In this document: positions 61,871-64,000 of the stretch, piece by piece
Layout of the letters: each line of letters starts with the position of its first letter
Numbering within the stretch: the first letter of the stretch is position 1
Assembly (NCBI GenBank): GCA_029204225.1
Contig: CM055101.1
Location: 45,382,180-45,446,179, forward strand
DNA from: Diphasiastrum complanatum
Lineage: Eukaryota > Streptophyta > Lycopodiopsida > Lycopodiales > Lycopodiaceae
DNA: 64,000 bases
Direction of reading: 5' to 3'
Position numbers and translations under genes: made by a program
The notes under the pieces: generated by a model
Databases searched by the model: none
Told to the model about the DNA's origin: nothing
Seen by the model: only the letters and a program-made list of their open reading frames with translations

Positions 61871-62560
61871 GCTCGGAATGCAGCAGAAGGGGTTTTCTGC
61901 TCGGGCCCCGAAGTTTTTGCTTTGGGAGAGAGGGGTGGGTGGGTGGTTAAACATTTAGTAAACTTTGTGTTTAAGTGGAGTAGGTGGCCATGTTAGGTTG
62001 AGGGCGGGTGGGGAATTGGAAGTTTTTTTTACTATGGATTTTTTTTCGTTTTTTTGGAGTTTTCCATGGACATTCTTTTTAGTAGTTATAGACTACGTAA
62101 CTTAATAGCAATTAAATTCACTATGGAACGTAATGGCCAGAAAAATTTGTGTGAATTAGATTTTGATGCATACATTGGTTTTTCCGCATATTTGTTGCTT
62201 AAGATCCAGTTTGCAAAATCATTGGTATATATTAGATAGCAAGGTATCGTCCGTTAAAAACTACGTTTTTAAGGACATTGCTCTCTCGGAAAGTTTATAC
62301 CCAAAATGACCGAATGTGAGATTTCGGTTTTCATATGCAAATGGATGAATGTAATTCGGGTTAGGGGTGGCAATGTTTGATTGAGTTGAAGTTGGAATTT
62401 TTTATAAATTCCCGAGAACTTCATATACTTGTATTATTATTTGTGACACTTTGATCAGGAAGTGGAGGGCCTTCGTGGCGGAAGAATCTGTGGTATGGGA
62501 CACAGGCAATTCCAAAATGAAGATCTGAAACTAACTGGATCAGTTGACCATGGTATGGTC
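23360..62560 (+). CDS. PP2C-family protein phosphatase gene, partial, giant introns
   Basis: PP2C (PPM) phosphatases are monomeric Mg/Mn-dependent Ser/Thr phosphatases. Exons at 23360-23530, 23841-23924, 45047-45100, 45348-45442, 56463-56519, 56595-56657 and 62459-62560 give, in order, the RxxMEx metal motif, FGVFDGHGG, a helix, GATAATAVLL, the NVGDARVVL strand pair, LTVDHK, and a later GGRI block. Introns of 247 and 75 bp alternate with introns of about 21.1, 11.0 and 5.8 kb filled with transposons. The N-terminus, probably one middle exon before 45047, and the C-terminal catalytic Asp are not in the set. Expression cannot be judged from sequence. Confidence 0.75.
23841..23924 (+). CDS. PP2C exon: helix after DGHGG
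   Basis: It joins the previous exon in phase (GA + G = Glu) after acceptor GCTTTCAG. It reads MLKTSLWPIYKENLSGFEST and SHQSFV, plausible as the first long helix after the FDGHGG strand. The donor is either GTACCC after 23924 (phase 2) or GTGAAG after 23919 (phase 0). Family similarity here is weak, so support comes mainly from phase, the open frame and position. Confidence 0.6.
24050..24893 (+). repeat. LTR of the W-box-palindrome retrotransposon family, copy 1
   Basis: It contains the GACACGTGTCATATGCTCAC, ACACTTGGTCCA and TGAGTGACA phrases shared with LTRs at 33248, 38100 and 40931. It ends GTAACA at 24893, followed by a primer-binding-like site TGGTATTAGAGC at 24897-24908. The left edge is not sharply defined. 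Internal segments are themselves partly duplicated (24300-24420 against 24490-24600). Confidence 0.7.
24065..24203 (+). repeat. 70-bp tandem duplication in the 5' part of an LTR
   Basis: Two units start with GTCACCAGCTTGTGG at 24065 and 24135 and are nearly identical. Related LTR copies at 33.3 and 41.5 kb have this segment once. Confidence 0.9.
24897..24908 (+). other. Primer binding site (initiator-Met tRNA type)
   Basis: TGGTATTAGAGC differs by one base from the canonical TGGTATCAGAGC. It sits three bases past the LTR end, fixing the + orientation of this retrotransposon. Confidence 0.75.
25505..25800 (+). pseudogene. Retrotransposon gag N-terminus, truncated
   Basis: It starts at ATG 25505 about 600 bases after the PBS. 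It reads MASASNNSQDSQRLDAV, EATLKPMQLKG and TLKDLKSPKFIGA, in keeping with plant gag N-termini that carry a coiled segment. A stop near 25700 and the lack of downstream gag-pol show that it is a fragment. Confidence 0.5.
25803..26319. other. Unassigned intron sequence
   Basis: AT-rich, with short direct repeats such as CAAGAGTCAAGAGTCAAG at about 25963 and GGAACTTCCAACTT at about 26175. Nothing coding. Confidence 0.4.
26320..28340 (-). pseudogene. hAT transposase relic split by a hAT-type element
   Basis: On the minus strand at 28049-28237 the frame reads RHRIVIATACERDWSLFS and HMKRNRLFIAQLDKLV, a hAT dimerisation block. Lower down, at about 26340-26640, an acidic tail follows (VARRRVEVAGVVGL, EEEMLEGKEEETMASESEDN, EIQSDNDEAPEHAP). 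The 1,016-bp element at 26997-28012 lies between them and so inserted into this pseudogene's tail. Confidence 0.7.
26997..28012. mobile_element. Complete 1,016-bp hAT-type element, word GTTTCG/CGAAAC
   Basis: The perfect 10-bp terminal inverted repeats are CATAGTTGCA (26997-27006) and TGCAACTATG (28003-28012). They are flanked by a perfect 8-bp target duplication, ACTCAAAT (26989-26996 and 28013-28020), the hAT hallmark. Both ends carry clustered words of the GAAACG/CGTTTC and GTTTCGAAAT type. After the left words comes poly-T and GGCAATATGGGTATC, shared with the element at 21485. No transposase frame was recognised inside, so it is non-autonomous. Confidence 0.93.
28431..28806 (+). repeat. 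5' LTR of the 28.4-32.5 kb gypsy element
   Basis: It starts TGTTACCAGACCGTAACAG and ends CTAACA, near-identical to 32116-32484. TATAAAAGAG at about 28737 is a likely TATA element of the LTR promoter. Many CATGCA/TGCATG words fill the middle. Confidence 0.9.
28808..28819 (+). other. Primer binding site, canonical
   Basis: TGGTATCAGAGC, the exact complement class used by initiator-Met tRNA in plant retrotransposons. It starts one base after the LTR. Confidence 0.92.
29060..30060 (-). repeat. Unidentified insertion inside the gypsy element
   Basis: This block lacks gypsy coding sequence and has a distinct CCTCCAA-rich composition at its left. On the minus strand it starts TGTTGGGGGCTAAATGG (plus edge about 30045), which would suit an LTR edge. 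It may be a solo LTR of another family; the far edge could not be fixed. Confidence 0.35.
30102..30900 (+). other. Internal gypsy region, unassigned
   Basis: A 92-codon frame (30102-30380) has no recognised domain. Downstream sequence to about 30900 probably belongs to the degraded RNaseH-integrase junction. Confidence 0.3.
30900..31740 (+). pseudogene. Gypsy integrase relic
   Basis: Read with frameshifts: HPGI, FFWPSVREDVHQYV, CQTSKSERL (zinc-binding region), then SMDFIVGLPKIQKGQD (first catalytic Asp of the core), then TDDGR-like and PFVLMYG-like segments. A final frame (31561-31746) carries MVEHAKHSINQAQDRAKHYV. All catalytic boxes are disrupted by stops. Confidence 0.8.
31798..32104 (+). 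CDS. Integrase C-terminus with chromodomain
   Basis: An open stretch reads ELPTSTKVHPVFHVSRLPRA, then RELESILSVRETQ, EYLIKWKDQPVENATWEKGS and YPDFVLEDQD. E-x-IL, YLIKWK and ATWE mark a chromodomain of the chromovirus lineage, thought to direct integration to heterochromatin. The stop is followed at once by the polypurine tract. Confidence 0.85.
32103..32115 (+). other. Polypurine tract
   Basis: AAGGGGGAGGGAG immediately precedes the 3' LTR; it primes plus-strand DNA synthesis. Confidence 0.85.
32116..32484 (+). repeat. 3' LTR of the 28.4-32.5 kb gypsy element
   Basis: It starts TGTTACGAGACCGTAACAG and ends CCTAACA, with the same TATAAAAGAG box. It differs from the 5' LTR by scattered substitutions and by a few bases in length, so the insertion is not recent. 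Confidence 0.9.
32719..33200. mobile_element. Foldback/MITE-like element with 38-bp inverted repeats
   Basis: The left arm CTTAGAATTC... (32719-32756) and right arm ...GAATTCTAAG (33163-33200) are inverted repeats matching at 37 of 38 bases. The interior repeats GACGATACTTAGTTATG-type words in both orientations (33000-33160), forming several nested hairpins with GAGCCCTATAGTTAAGA. No transposase was found. Superfamily is unclear, and no clean target duplication was identified. Confidence 0.8.
33248..33830 (+). repeat. LTR fragment of the W-box-palindrome family, copy 2
   Basis: It starts TGTTAGAGCCTTTACTCCC and parallels the reverse complement of 41600 down to about 41030. It lacks the last part of the LTR, which ends GAGTCTGACA in the 41-kb copy. 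There are two palindromes, GTTGACTAGTCAAC (33487-33500) and TTGACCGGTCAA (33563-33574). No internal coding sequence follows. Confidence 0.8.
33831..35522. other. Unassigned intron sequence
   Basis: AT-rich. A 59-base open segment at 34850-34908 is bounded by AG and GT and reads SDLVTATISSYLAADQLAL, but its phase does not fit the PP2C exons. Otherwise nothing was recognised. Confidence 0.35.
35523..36420 (+). repeat. Gypsy LTR (35523-35926), degenerate PBS and leader
   Basis: The LTR parallels the minus-strand LTRs at 47672-48125 and 52852-53228 and ends TTCGTAAC. The PBS-like site TGGTATCAAGGC follows at 35928-35939. The leader then carries TTTGCAGGCTGTCCAG-type repeats at about 36191, 36268 and 36349, the same leader as in the 47.7-53.2 kb element. 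Confidence 0.75.
36421..37975 (+). pseudogene. Gypsy RNaseH-integrase pol fragment
   Basis: It opens with an RNaseH end (ELMQEFQLEIRFRRGKENVV). The integrase follows: HECHDSSPCAGHPSIDKT and RCTACQ for the zinc region, then a frameshifted SMDFIVG core. After that come SSEHPQTDGQTERVNQILED (the DE of DDE), FAYNDKRHASTGLSPFELNYG, and a C-terminus YCGPWLIIKKVSQVAYKLQL. It ends RRLRNRLLQDC without a full chromodomain. Frameshifts near 37000 and 37220 and stops near 36678 and 37550 break it. The leader upstream belongs to a different subfamily, so this may be a chimera. Confidence 0.85.
38090..38556 (-). repeat. Partial 3' LTR, W-box-palindrome family, copy 3
   Basis: It matches 40950-41410 in the same orientation, with palindromes TTGACCGGTCAA (38393-38404) and GTTGACTAGTCAAC (38468-38481). 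The LTR 5' portion beyond 38556 is missing. Confidence 0.75.
38658..38968 (+). repeat. 160-bp tandem duplication
   Basis: Units starting with AACCAATCCAAGAAAGCC at 38661 and 38821 are nearly identical for about 150 bases. They lie inside the minus-strand retrotransposon. Confidence 0.92.
38965..39400 (-). pseudogene. Gypsy RT relic
   Basis: On the minus strand, across frames: KHRYPIPHFDDL, HMAALKTCIGHFDL, then PFIDDILVYSCGD containing the catalytic DD. It is degraded, with several stops. Confidence 0.65.
39481..40380 (-). pseudogene. Gypsy gag CCHC and protease remnants
   Basis: At 39481-39663 the protease end reads CFDVVLGIYWHVAQK, similar to the D-V-I-L-G-M-x-W block that follows the retropepsin domain. 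At 39930-40190 a degraded zinc knuckle reads CFGYLVGCMWKECP. Two YGRSNVQRGQ-type repeats lie at 40180-40300. Not functional. Confidence 0.55.
40918..40929 (-). other. Primer binding site, canonical, minus strand
   Basis: On the minus strand it reads TGGTATCAGAGC, directly downstream of the LTR end (TCTGACA at 40931 on the minus strand). It fixes the element's orientation. Confidence 0.92.
40931..41600 (-). repeat. 5' LTR of the minus-strand retrotransposon
   Basis: On the minus strand the LTR starts TGTTAGAGCCTTTACTCCC and ends GAGTCTGACA, a standard TG...CA pair of about 670 bp. Palindromes GTTGACTAGTCAAC (41350-41363) and TTGACCGGTCAA (41276-41287) lie in the upstream promoter part. Confidence 0.88.
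41860..42470 (+). pseudogene. Gypsy integrase relic
   Basis: It begins with a frameshifted core (FVERLFRLYGIAEQ, NGQTETTN) and continues as an open frame at 42109-42468: MEDILRIHVSHKQSHW, YNSRKHSTIGYSPLIL and HESICSAQDRAKHYAN. This is the end of the integrase core and its C-terminal domain. The chromodomain is missing. Confidence 0.75.
42480..43150. other. Unassigned
   Basis: A 79-codon minus-strand frame at 42484-42723 (RKLVTRSRKLNMEESEFLRS) is not recognised. No repeats were noted. Confidence 0.3.
43150..44235 (+). mobile_element. Deleted gypsy element: LTR, gag, then LTR tip
   Basis: An LTR resembling that at 54746-55153 ends TCCGTTCGTAAC at about 43403, with a PBS-like TGGCATCAAAGC next to it. 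Gag follows (43660-44195): ALQPHGPGKDP, PEPHFARDFRDRIQLTTYSG, ENWFAKLDTYF, ALHLDGRAVTWWRVF. The frame stops at 44193, and only the last ~20 bases of an LTR (GGATCCGTTCGTAAC) follow at about 44211-44225. Gag end, pol and most of the 3' LTR are therefore deleted. Confidence 0.8.
44321..44696. mobile_element. 376-bp hAT-like element, words GAACCGTGG/CCACGGTTC
   Basis: It starts CATAGAACCCACGGTTC and ends GTTCATGGGAACTATG. Both ends have multiple GGTTCACC/GAACCGT/CCACGGTTC words around an AT-rich core. Flanks GTTATAGT (44313-44320) and CTTATAGT (44699-44706) match at 7 of 8 bases, with two extra bases between terminus and flank. The core holds a 21-bp tandem repeat. Confidence 0.75.
44460..44520 (+). 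repeat. 21-bp tandem repeat, about 3 units, inside the hAT-like element
   Basis: TTTTTGGCCCTCAWTTCAGTG-like units start near 44460, 44481 and 44502. The core sequence TTTTGGCCCTCA is invariant. Confidence 0.85.
45047..45100 (+). CDS. PP2C exon: GATAATAVLL motif
   Basis: It reads GSRCGATAATAVLLPTK and ends phase 1 (AAA G|GTCATC), which joins the next exon to make GAT (Asp). The GxTA-x-V motif is the conserved turn and strand before NVGD in PP2C. The acceptor is GTTTAG at 45041-45046, or alternatively ATCCAG at 45051-45056. The phase of the first choice does not fit the 23841 exon directly, so an exon is probably missing. Confidence 0.75.
45348..45442 (+). CDS. PP2C exon: NVGDARVVL and LTVDHK
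   Basis: It reads GKRYLISANVGDARVVLSRD and QLTVDHK, the classic ANvGDSRavL and LTxDHK motifs, with the usual Ser of GDSR as Ala. The acceptor is TGTTGAG and the donor AAG|GTAAAA, phase 0. Confidence 0.9.
45443..47671. other. Intron sequence, unassigned
   Basis: No recognised transposon coding sequence. Open frames on the minus strand (45922-46197, 46367-46588, 46781-47050) lack motifs I know. Confidence 0.35.
47672..48125 (-). repeat. 3' LTR of the minus-strand gypsy element
   Basis: It starts TGCCAGGGAGAG on the minus strand and ends TTCGTAAC. It matches 52852-53228, but with a roughly 33-base duplication around 47700-47770 (TATGAAAGCA, CACATAAGCAAGACTTAA repeated) that the 5' LTR lacks. 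Confidence 0.88.
48195..48880 (-). pseudogene. Integrase C-terminus and chromodomain
   Basis: On the minus strand, across frames, it reads HVQQRYQTSVDRHRRHVEFQ, GDMVYLRLRFARHHFV, RYYGPYRILEVLSPVTY, CDVFHVNLF, then FLVQWDGRPIEEATWEPID (chromodomain). The + strand copy at 54120-54704 is intact across the same stretch, which shows where this one has stops (TAG at 48604, for example). Confidence 0.85.
48881..50580 (-). other. Unrecognised 1.7-kb segment with two long open frames
   Basis: Two minus-strand frames, 242 codons (49850-50578) and 318 codons (48937-49893), overlap by 44 bases. They fill the place where RT, RNaseH and integrase should be. The first continues from the protease after one TAG. 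Its opening (TFVLDAVTRSLVGI, FQLVTGKQFMRSLPKADD) looks like the normal protease-RT linker. The rest has no YDD, DDE or zinc motif. The second is Trp/His rich with a repeated LLHIAW phrase. Origin unknown. Confidence 0.6.
50582..51574 (-). CDS. Gag zinc knuckle and aspartic protease
   Basis: A 330-codon frame. About residues 65-150 are Pro/Ser rich. CFRCKSPDHFAYDC is a CCHC knuckle that binds element RNA. IALVDTGSTHSFIS is the retropepsin active site, and LILGADWFASLG closes the domain. The N-terminal 60 residues are a shifted-frame read of gag, so the real frame enters later. It ends at TAG where the next segment continues in frame. Confidence 0.82.
   Translation of the reverse strand: MTLSGSTANMIHSVVSLRPLILLLIQISLWSFLIFSQIYSLLSLFLVTLLGFVVLLRYDVSSFRPPTLVEAMSLASTLQHKYSDTLPSRFSRPHPSASSFPAASTPTPAPSIPTLSIVPSSPRPPTPRPAFVRRYTSTEFVDLQQQRLCFRCKSPDHFAYDCRQPLPTTTTIFYHEGTTPDDSDIYIHISDEPDLSSEPSTNLLPATCHAQLAYATWTGRPGPRSIRLRVRITSREYIALVDTGSTHSFISSYITSWIRASPVPASQPLTVEVASSHSFPSSQMFQRLPYRIGDFFGQADLYIIPMERYDLILGADWFASLGAVTLDLTQ
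51399..52198 (-). pseudogene. Gag, one frameshift
   Basis: The N-terminal frame (52198 to about 51720) reads SDQFRRMDETLSGLVLRFD, PEPHFARDFCDRVQLATYSG and ENWFAKLDTYF. The C-terminal frame (51695-51399) reads AALHLDGRAATWWRVYRAD, TFRSLTQTTDLASYTDQFM and STELISRYIAGLRG, the retrotransposon gag domain. A one-base change near 51735 separates them. It is the same family as 43660-44195. Confidence 0.85.
52199..52838 (-). repeat. Leader with repeated TTTGCAGGCTGTCCAG motif
   Basis: Four copies of TTGTTTGCAGGCTSTCCAG-like sequence occur at about 52540, 52460, 52385 and 52300 (the last degenerate), roughly 80 bases apart. The same series occurs in the + strand leader at 36191-36360. Each copy resembles a 3' splice site or a packaging-type repeat. 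Confidence 0.7.
52839..52850 (-). other. Primer binding site, canonical, minus strand
   Basis: On the minus strand it reads TGGTATCAGAGC, directly beside the 5' LTR edge (GTTACGAA at 52852). Confidence 0.92.
52852..53228 (-). repeat. 5' LTR, truncated
   Basis: It lacks the first ~50 bases (TGCCAGGGAGAG onward) that are present in the 3' LTR. It stops at 53228, where + strand oriented gypsy sequence begins. Confidence 0.85.
53272..53404 (+). repeat. Two long C-runs in repeated leader units
   Basis: C-runs of 18 (53272-53289) and 13 (53392-53404) each follow CTTCACCTTCCAMGCTAT. They are part of a duplicated block of about 120 bases. They could fold as i-motif/G-quadruplex structures. Confidence 0.85.
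53556..54704 (+). CDS. Gypsy integrase with chromodomain, intact frame
   Basis: The frame opens from 53226, but recognisable protein starts near 53556 (SRLKHHRQWTDISMDFILGL). Core residues are the Asp of SMDF, the Asp of LSDRDSKF and the Glu of DGQSEVLNRILEDYL (DDE). The C-terminal part is RYYGPYPILEVLSPVTYQLQ. The chromodomain reads RRRRQIQFLVQWDGRP and VEEATWEP. About 380 residues have no stops. The integrase N-terminal zinc region is missing, and a start codon for an active protein is not evident. Confidence 0.88.
   Translation, partial: GEHSRLKHHRQWTDISMDFILGLPRTRRGHDSCMVVVDRFSKQAHFIPVRSTITAEQCARLFLSEIFRLHGFPRTILSDRDSKFTSTFWTELMHILDVQLFMGSAYHSTADGQSEVLNRILEDYLRHFVTPSRKDWDQHLCLAEYSYNSSVSTSTGVSPFLLSHCYAPLLPGIPFPLEDTPVTLASFLSDARELISRANTHLPHVQQRYQTSVDRHRRHVQFQTGDMVYLRLRFARHHFIQGHASTEKLATRYYGPYPILEVLSPVTYQLQLPSSTRACDIFHVSLLHVAIEDDAPRDAEFPTDPELFPFLPAAILQVRLHHSRRRRQIQFLVQWDGRPVEEATWEPMDVFYHTPLLADQARALAALIDSFVTVADIPGPVA
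54746..55153 (+). repeat. 3' LTR
   Basis: It starts TGTCGGGGAGAG and ends TCCGTTCGTAAC. It is homologous to the LTR ending at 43403 and, more distantly, to the LTR at 35523-35926. Confidence 0.85.
55154..55429. other. Unassigned intron sequence
   Basis: Nothing recognised between the LTR and the hAT-like right part. Confidence 0.4.
55430..55690 (-). pseudogene. Homologue of the small charged hAT gene, with an intron
   Basis: On the minus strand, SVDMAERISVD is followed by a 106-bp GT-AG intron (55632 to 55527: GTGAGC...TGTGCAG), then REKLLEDVRRHNERHRKQEA and EML. It aligns with 11157-10950, which has no intron at that place. A TGA follows EML where the other copy has CGA-type Arg. The C-terminal half is absent. 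Confidence 0.7.
55727..56050 (+). repeat. Compound CT microsatellite with CCCTAAACCATAT spacers
   Basis: Four long CT runs (about 55729-55767, 55809-55858, 55923-55976, 55990-56048) are separated by CCTAAACCATAT or CTAAAGCATAT spacers. A short stretch of CCCTATA/CCCTAAA resembles the plant telomere unit TTTAGGG. Confidence 0.9.
56199..56462. other. Intron sequence before PP2C exon
   Basis: It includes the polypyrimidine tract and TTCTTACAG acceptor of the exon at 56463. Confidence 0.5.
56463..56519 (+). CDS. PP2C exon following LTVDHK
   Basis: 19 codons, phase 0 at both ends: RIKSIGEMYGNDADLVHMP. Acceptor CTTACAG, donor CCT|GTATGT. It sits where PP2Cs have the segment after DHKP. The sequence is not strongly conserved, but the phase and splice sites are good. 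Confidence 0.7.
56595..56657 (+). CDS. PP2C exon: PEVEAERKRIEA
   Basis: 21 codons, phase 0: PEVEAERKRIEAKNPTPKKP plus L. Acceptor TGTTCAG, donor TTG|GTATAA. The E-x-ERKRIE block matches the E..RI element that follows DHKP in the family. Confidence 0.75.
56658..57322. other. Intron sequence, unassigned
   Basis: AT-rich and non-coding. It ends at the 3' border of a minus-strand LINE piece. Confidence 0.4.
57323..58171 (-). pseudogene. LINE with ORF1 fused to RT by deletion
   Basis: A 244-codon minus-strand frame (58167-57433) begins Pro/Ala-rich. It has a coiled-coil segment (FQTLKQEIAQQKGMVASLVN, LQAKVTSLEQSIG), then jumps in frame into the RT palm region (AGVISQCGGAGCRLGNILI, YVDDVVLVSPTREG, WGLGVNIAKTKVMVF). 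The endonuclease and RT fingers are deleted. The catalytic box is YVDD here but YADD in the 59.9-60.3 kb copy. The 5' end abuts the GA/CT run at 58172. Confidence 0.8.
58172..58225 (+). repeat. (GA)n microsatellite
   Basis: A 54-base GA run lies between the 5' end of one minus-strand LINE (left) and sequence like a LINE 3' end (TATTAATGTCT) on the right. Confidence 0.92.
58226..58585 (-). other. Possible LINE 3'-end fragment and unassigned sequence
   Basis: GTATTAATGTCTACAGAG at 58231 parallels TTATTAATGTCTTTTCCATG at 58618, the 3' end of the next LINE. The rest has no recognised motif. Confidence 0.35.
58932..59165 (-). pseudogene. zf-RVT zinc-binding region of LINE ORF2
   Basis: It reads VPREERICQFCSLDKVESEE, then HFIFRCPVYYEIR. 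C-x2-C followed by H-x4-C (HFIFRC) is the zf-RVT motif at the end of many plant LINE proteins. The open frame is 77 codons. Confidence 0.82.
59542..60276 (-). pseudogene. LINE ORF2 reverse transcriptase palm and thumb
   Basis: The frame to 59942 includes VKHGCSLSPVLFGLYIDELE, LLYADDVVLVSMTREG and WGLGVNTAQTKVMVF. The second frame (59904-59542) has MGILFSGPTFSM, CRLFDTIVTPTALYAAETW and RMIRAKSSVPHE. A frameshift near 59920 separates them. The same blocks occur at 14660-15328 on the + strand. Confidence 0.85.
60277..60633 (+). repeat. Gypsy LTR inserted in the LINE
   Basis: It starts TGTCATGCCCATGAGTGG. Its first bases match the LTR start at 63899. TATAAGTATA (about 60399) may be the TATA element. 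The right edge lies just before the PBS-like TGGTATTAGAGC at 60637-60648. Confidence 0.75.
60637..60648 (+). other. Primer binding site, one mismatch
   Basis: TGGTATTAGAGC, identical to that at 24897-24908. It shows a + orientation for the LTR at 60277. Confidence 0.8.
60650..62458 (+). other. Retrotransposon leader and intron sequence
   Basis: The first part is probably the untranslated leader of the element beginning at 60277. A (CT)n run lies at 61795-61868. No gag or protease frame was seen. The polypyrimidine tract and TTGATCAG acceptor precede the exon at 62459. Confidence 0.4.
61795..61868 (+). repeat. (CT)n microsatellite, about 74 bases
   Basis: A nearly pure CT run, followed by GGGCTCGGAATGC. 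No LINE sequence adjoins it, unlike the CT/GA runs at 11872 and 58172. Confidence 0.92.
62459..62560 (+). CDS. PP2C exon: GGRI block
   Basis: 34 codons, phase 0: EVEGLRGGRICGMGHRQFQN then EDLKLTGSVDHGMV. Acceptor TTGATCAG, donor GTC|GTAAGT, both good. GGRI fits the GGxV/I strand after the RIE block of PP2C. The later part does not clearly show the usual LAVSRAxGD, so this exon is less certain or divergent. It lies between two LTRs of one family. Confidence 0.55.
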
Positions 62561-63530
62561 GTAAGTCTTAGTGATGCCAAATACTATTGGTCATAAAACG
62601 GGTGTTTTGTCGGAAATTTGAGATATTGGTCATGACCCTTTTTGGATATCTCAAATTTACAAAACCGGAAACCCGGCAAGCTATTTCTTTGTAAAGATAT
62701 ATTGGTGAATTTTTTAACACTCATTGACCCAATTTTTTTGTGATTTCTTGGATGGTAATTCTGATTACCCGTTGACCTTGGACGATGTCACAAAAAAGGT
62801 TAATGACGTTTTTTTTTCTAAACGGTTTTCCTTGCTTAAATCTTTAAGAACTCCTTTTTTTTATTTACGGGTCAGTTCTATAGCTTGGTAATAAAGAAGA
62901 TCTTTTGTTAAGTCACTGTGCTGGGACATCATTGGTATTTGCTTACAATGATGCAACACTTCTTTGGCTTTCAAGGTTTTCTCGGATCTCTTCTTTAACT
63001 CATCTCCTGGGCAAATCTTGAATGAATGCGCCCCTTGGAATCTCGTGTTGTTTCCTCTTAAAAAGGGGGAGAAGTAGGAAGAAAAGAGAATTATCAAGGA
63101 GAAACATCGGTCAAAGATTCAAGGAGGAATCTGTTATATCGATGATGGACCTGTTTTATGAATCAGAAACGATAGGATATTTAGATATTACAGAAATCCT
63201 TTGTGGATTATAGTAGATATCTGGTTTGAAGATTTAAAGGGGAGAAATTTAGAAAGTACTCTTGCGGTAGAAAAGTGGCTGATAACAAGTCTGATTGATT
63301 TGTGTCAGAACTTGGAGTTCTATTGCAAGATGGGAGTTTGTTGAAAACTGTTCCTTGCTGGGAGTAGTCAACTTGATCTTAGTATGGACTGAGATCCGTG
63401 GGTTGATGCAAGGAATAATTTATGAGTCATTTTGGATTCATTTACAGATGGGTGTGCATAGAACGAGAACTTTTGGGACTTATCTTTTCCCATGCGGAAA
63501 GGATGGAATGCTATCCCAGAAAACTCAAGA
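62561..63530. other. Intron or decayed retrotransposon, unassigned
   Basis: AT-rich. The inverted phrases GGTCATAAAACGGG / GGTCATGACCC around 62590-62640 form a weak hairpin. Frames at 63022-63570 have no known motif; the sequence next to 63530 may be degraded pol. Confidence 0.35.
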
Positions 63531-63868
63531 GAGTTGGATAGTTGTTGTTTGCCAAAAGTTAGAACCTTAGCTTACCAATTGGAACTTCTGGAAGGATCAC
63601 AAGTGCATCCCATATTTCACGTAAGCCGTCTCAAGAAAAGTTTACGTGAAGGAGAGCATCTTGGATCTGGAGATCAATTGGACCTGTTGGATGAATCATC
63701 GGGTATGTCTCGTCTTGAACCCGTAAAAGATCTTGGATACAAGAACTAAACGATTAAGAAATCGTCTAGTTACTGAGCATCTGGTTCGATGGGAGGGATG
63801 TACGGACGATGATGATTCCTGGAAACAGGAAGGAAGCTTAAGGAGGATCTTTCCCAGTTTTAAGTTCT
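63531..63868 (+). pseudogene. Gypsy integrase C-terminus and chromodomain relic
   Basis: It reads LAYQLELLEGSQVHPIFHVS and RLKKSLREGEH, then after a frameshift near 63740 RTKRLRNRLVTEHLVRWEGC and DDDSWKQEGSL. HLVRWEG and SWK are a degraded chromodomain. It lies just before the polypurine tract. Confidence 0.75.
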
Positions 63869-63882
63869 GAGGACAGAACTTG

Positions 63883-63898
63883 AATAAGGGGAGAAGAA
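63883..63898 (+). other. Polypurine tract
   Basis: AATAAGGGGAGAAGAA immediately precedes TGTCATGCCC at 63899. Confidence 0.75.
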
Positions 63899-64000
63899 TG
63901 TCATGCCCATGACTGGTCTTGGGTAGCGTGTCCACGCTACGGACCGGTAGACCAACAACCCGTAAGTTAATTTTGACTATAAGGGAACTGGGGCCCTTAT
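63899..64000 (+). repeat. Start of a 3' LTR, continues off-window
   Basis: TGTCATGCCCATGACTGG matches the LTR start at 60277 for about 35 bases, then diverges partly. The remainder lies beyond the window. Confidence 0.75.

Overview
This window looks like nuclear DNA of a land plant with a large, repeat-filled genome. A fern, lycophyte or other non-angiosperm would fit, but that is inference: no species-diagnostic sequence was seen. The evidence is GT-AG introns, chromodomain Ty3/gypsy retrotransposons with plant initiator-Met primer binding sites, hAT DNA transposons with 8-bp target duplications, LINEs, long CT/GA microsatellites, and exons of a plant-type PP2C phosphatase.

The only host gene I can support is a PP2C protein phosphatase on the + strand. 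Seven exons fall at 23360-23530, 23841-23924, 45047-45100, 45348-45442, 56463-56519, 56595-56657 and 62459-62560. From the third exon on, every junction is phase-compatible. The exons form small clusters separated by introns of about 21, 11 and 5.8 kb, and those introns hold most of the transposons. The true 5' end, one or more middle exons and the 3' end were not found.

Layout: 1-130 is the right end of a hAT-like element. 640-4410 holds decayed LINE and gypsy pieces. 4440-11701 is a large hAT transposon: BED finger, DUF659/hAT transposase with an internal tandem duplication, disordered tail, AT-hook tail, and a second gene on the opposite strand. 11872-16664 is two LINEs. 17350-18060 is a gypsy integrase relic, followed by several short tandem repeats. 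20840-23317 holds three small hAT-like ends or elements. 24204-44235 (intron) holds several LTR retrotransposons, a hAT relic split by a 1,016-bp hAT-type element, and a foldback element. 44321-44696 is another small hAT-like element. 47672-53228 is a gypsy element on the minus strand whose RT/RNaseH/integrase core is replaced by unrecognised sequence. 53229-55153 is a related + strand integrase-chromodomain remnant. 55430-56198 is a second hAT-like right end carrying a homologue of the small minus-strand gene. 57323-60276 is minus-strand LINE pieces. 60277-64000 holds an LTR, the last PP2C exon, a chromodomain relic and the start of a second LTR.

The most unusual signal is a set of hAT-like ends that share the same architecture. 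Each has a CATAG...CTATG type terminus, a cluster of short palindromic words, then an AT-rich poly-A/T core. The word differs from element to element: GGTACC, GTCCGGAC, GATTCGCGA, GTTCCGGAAC, GTTTCG/CGAAAC, or GAACCGTGG. One copy has a perfect 8-bp target duplication. Two copies with different words carry homologous minus-strand genes. This suggests end sequences that diversify together with a DNA-binding partner.
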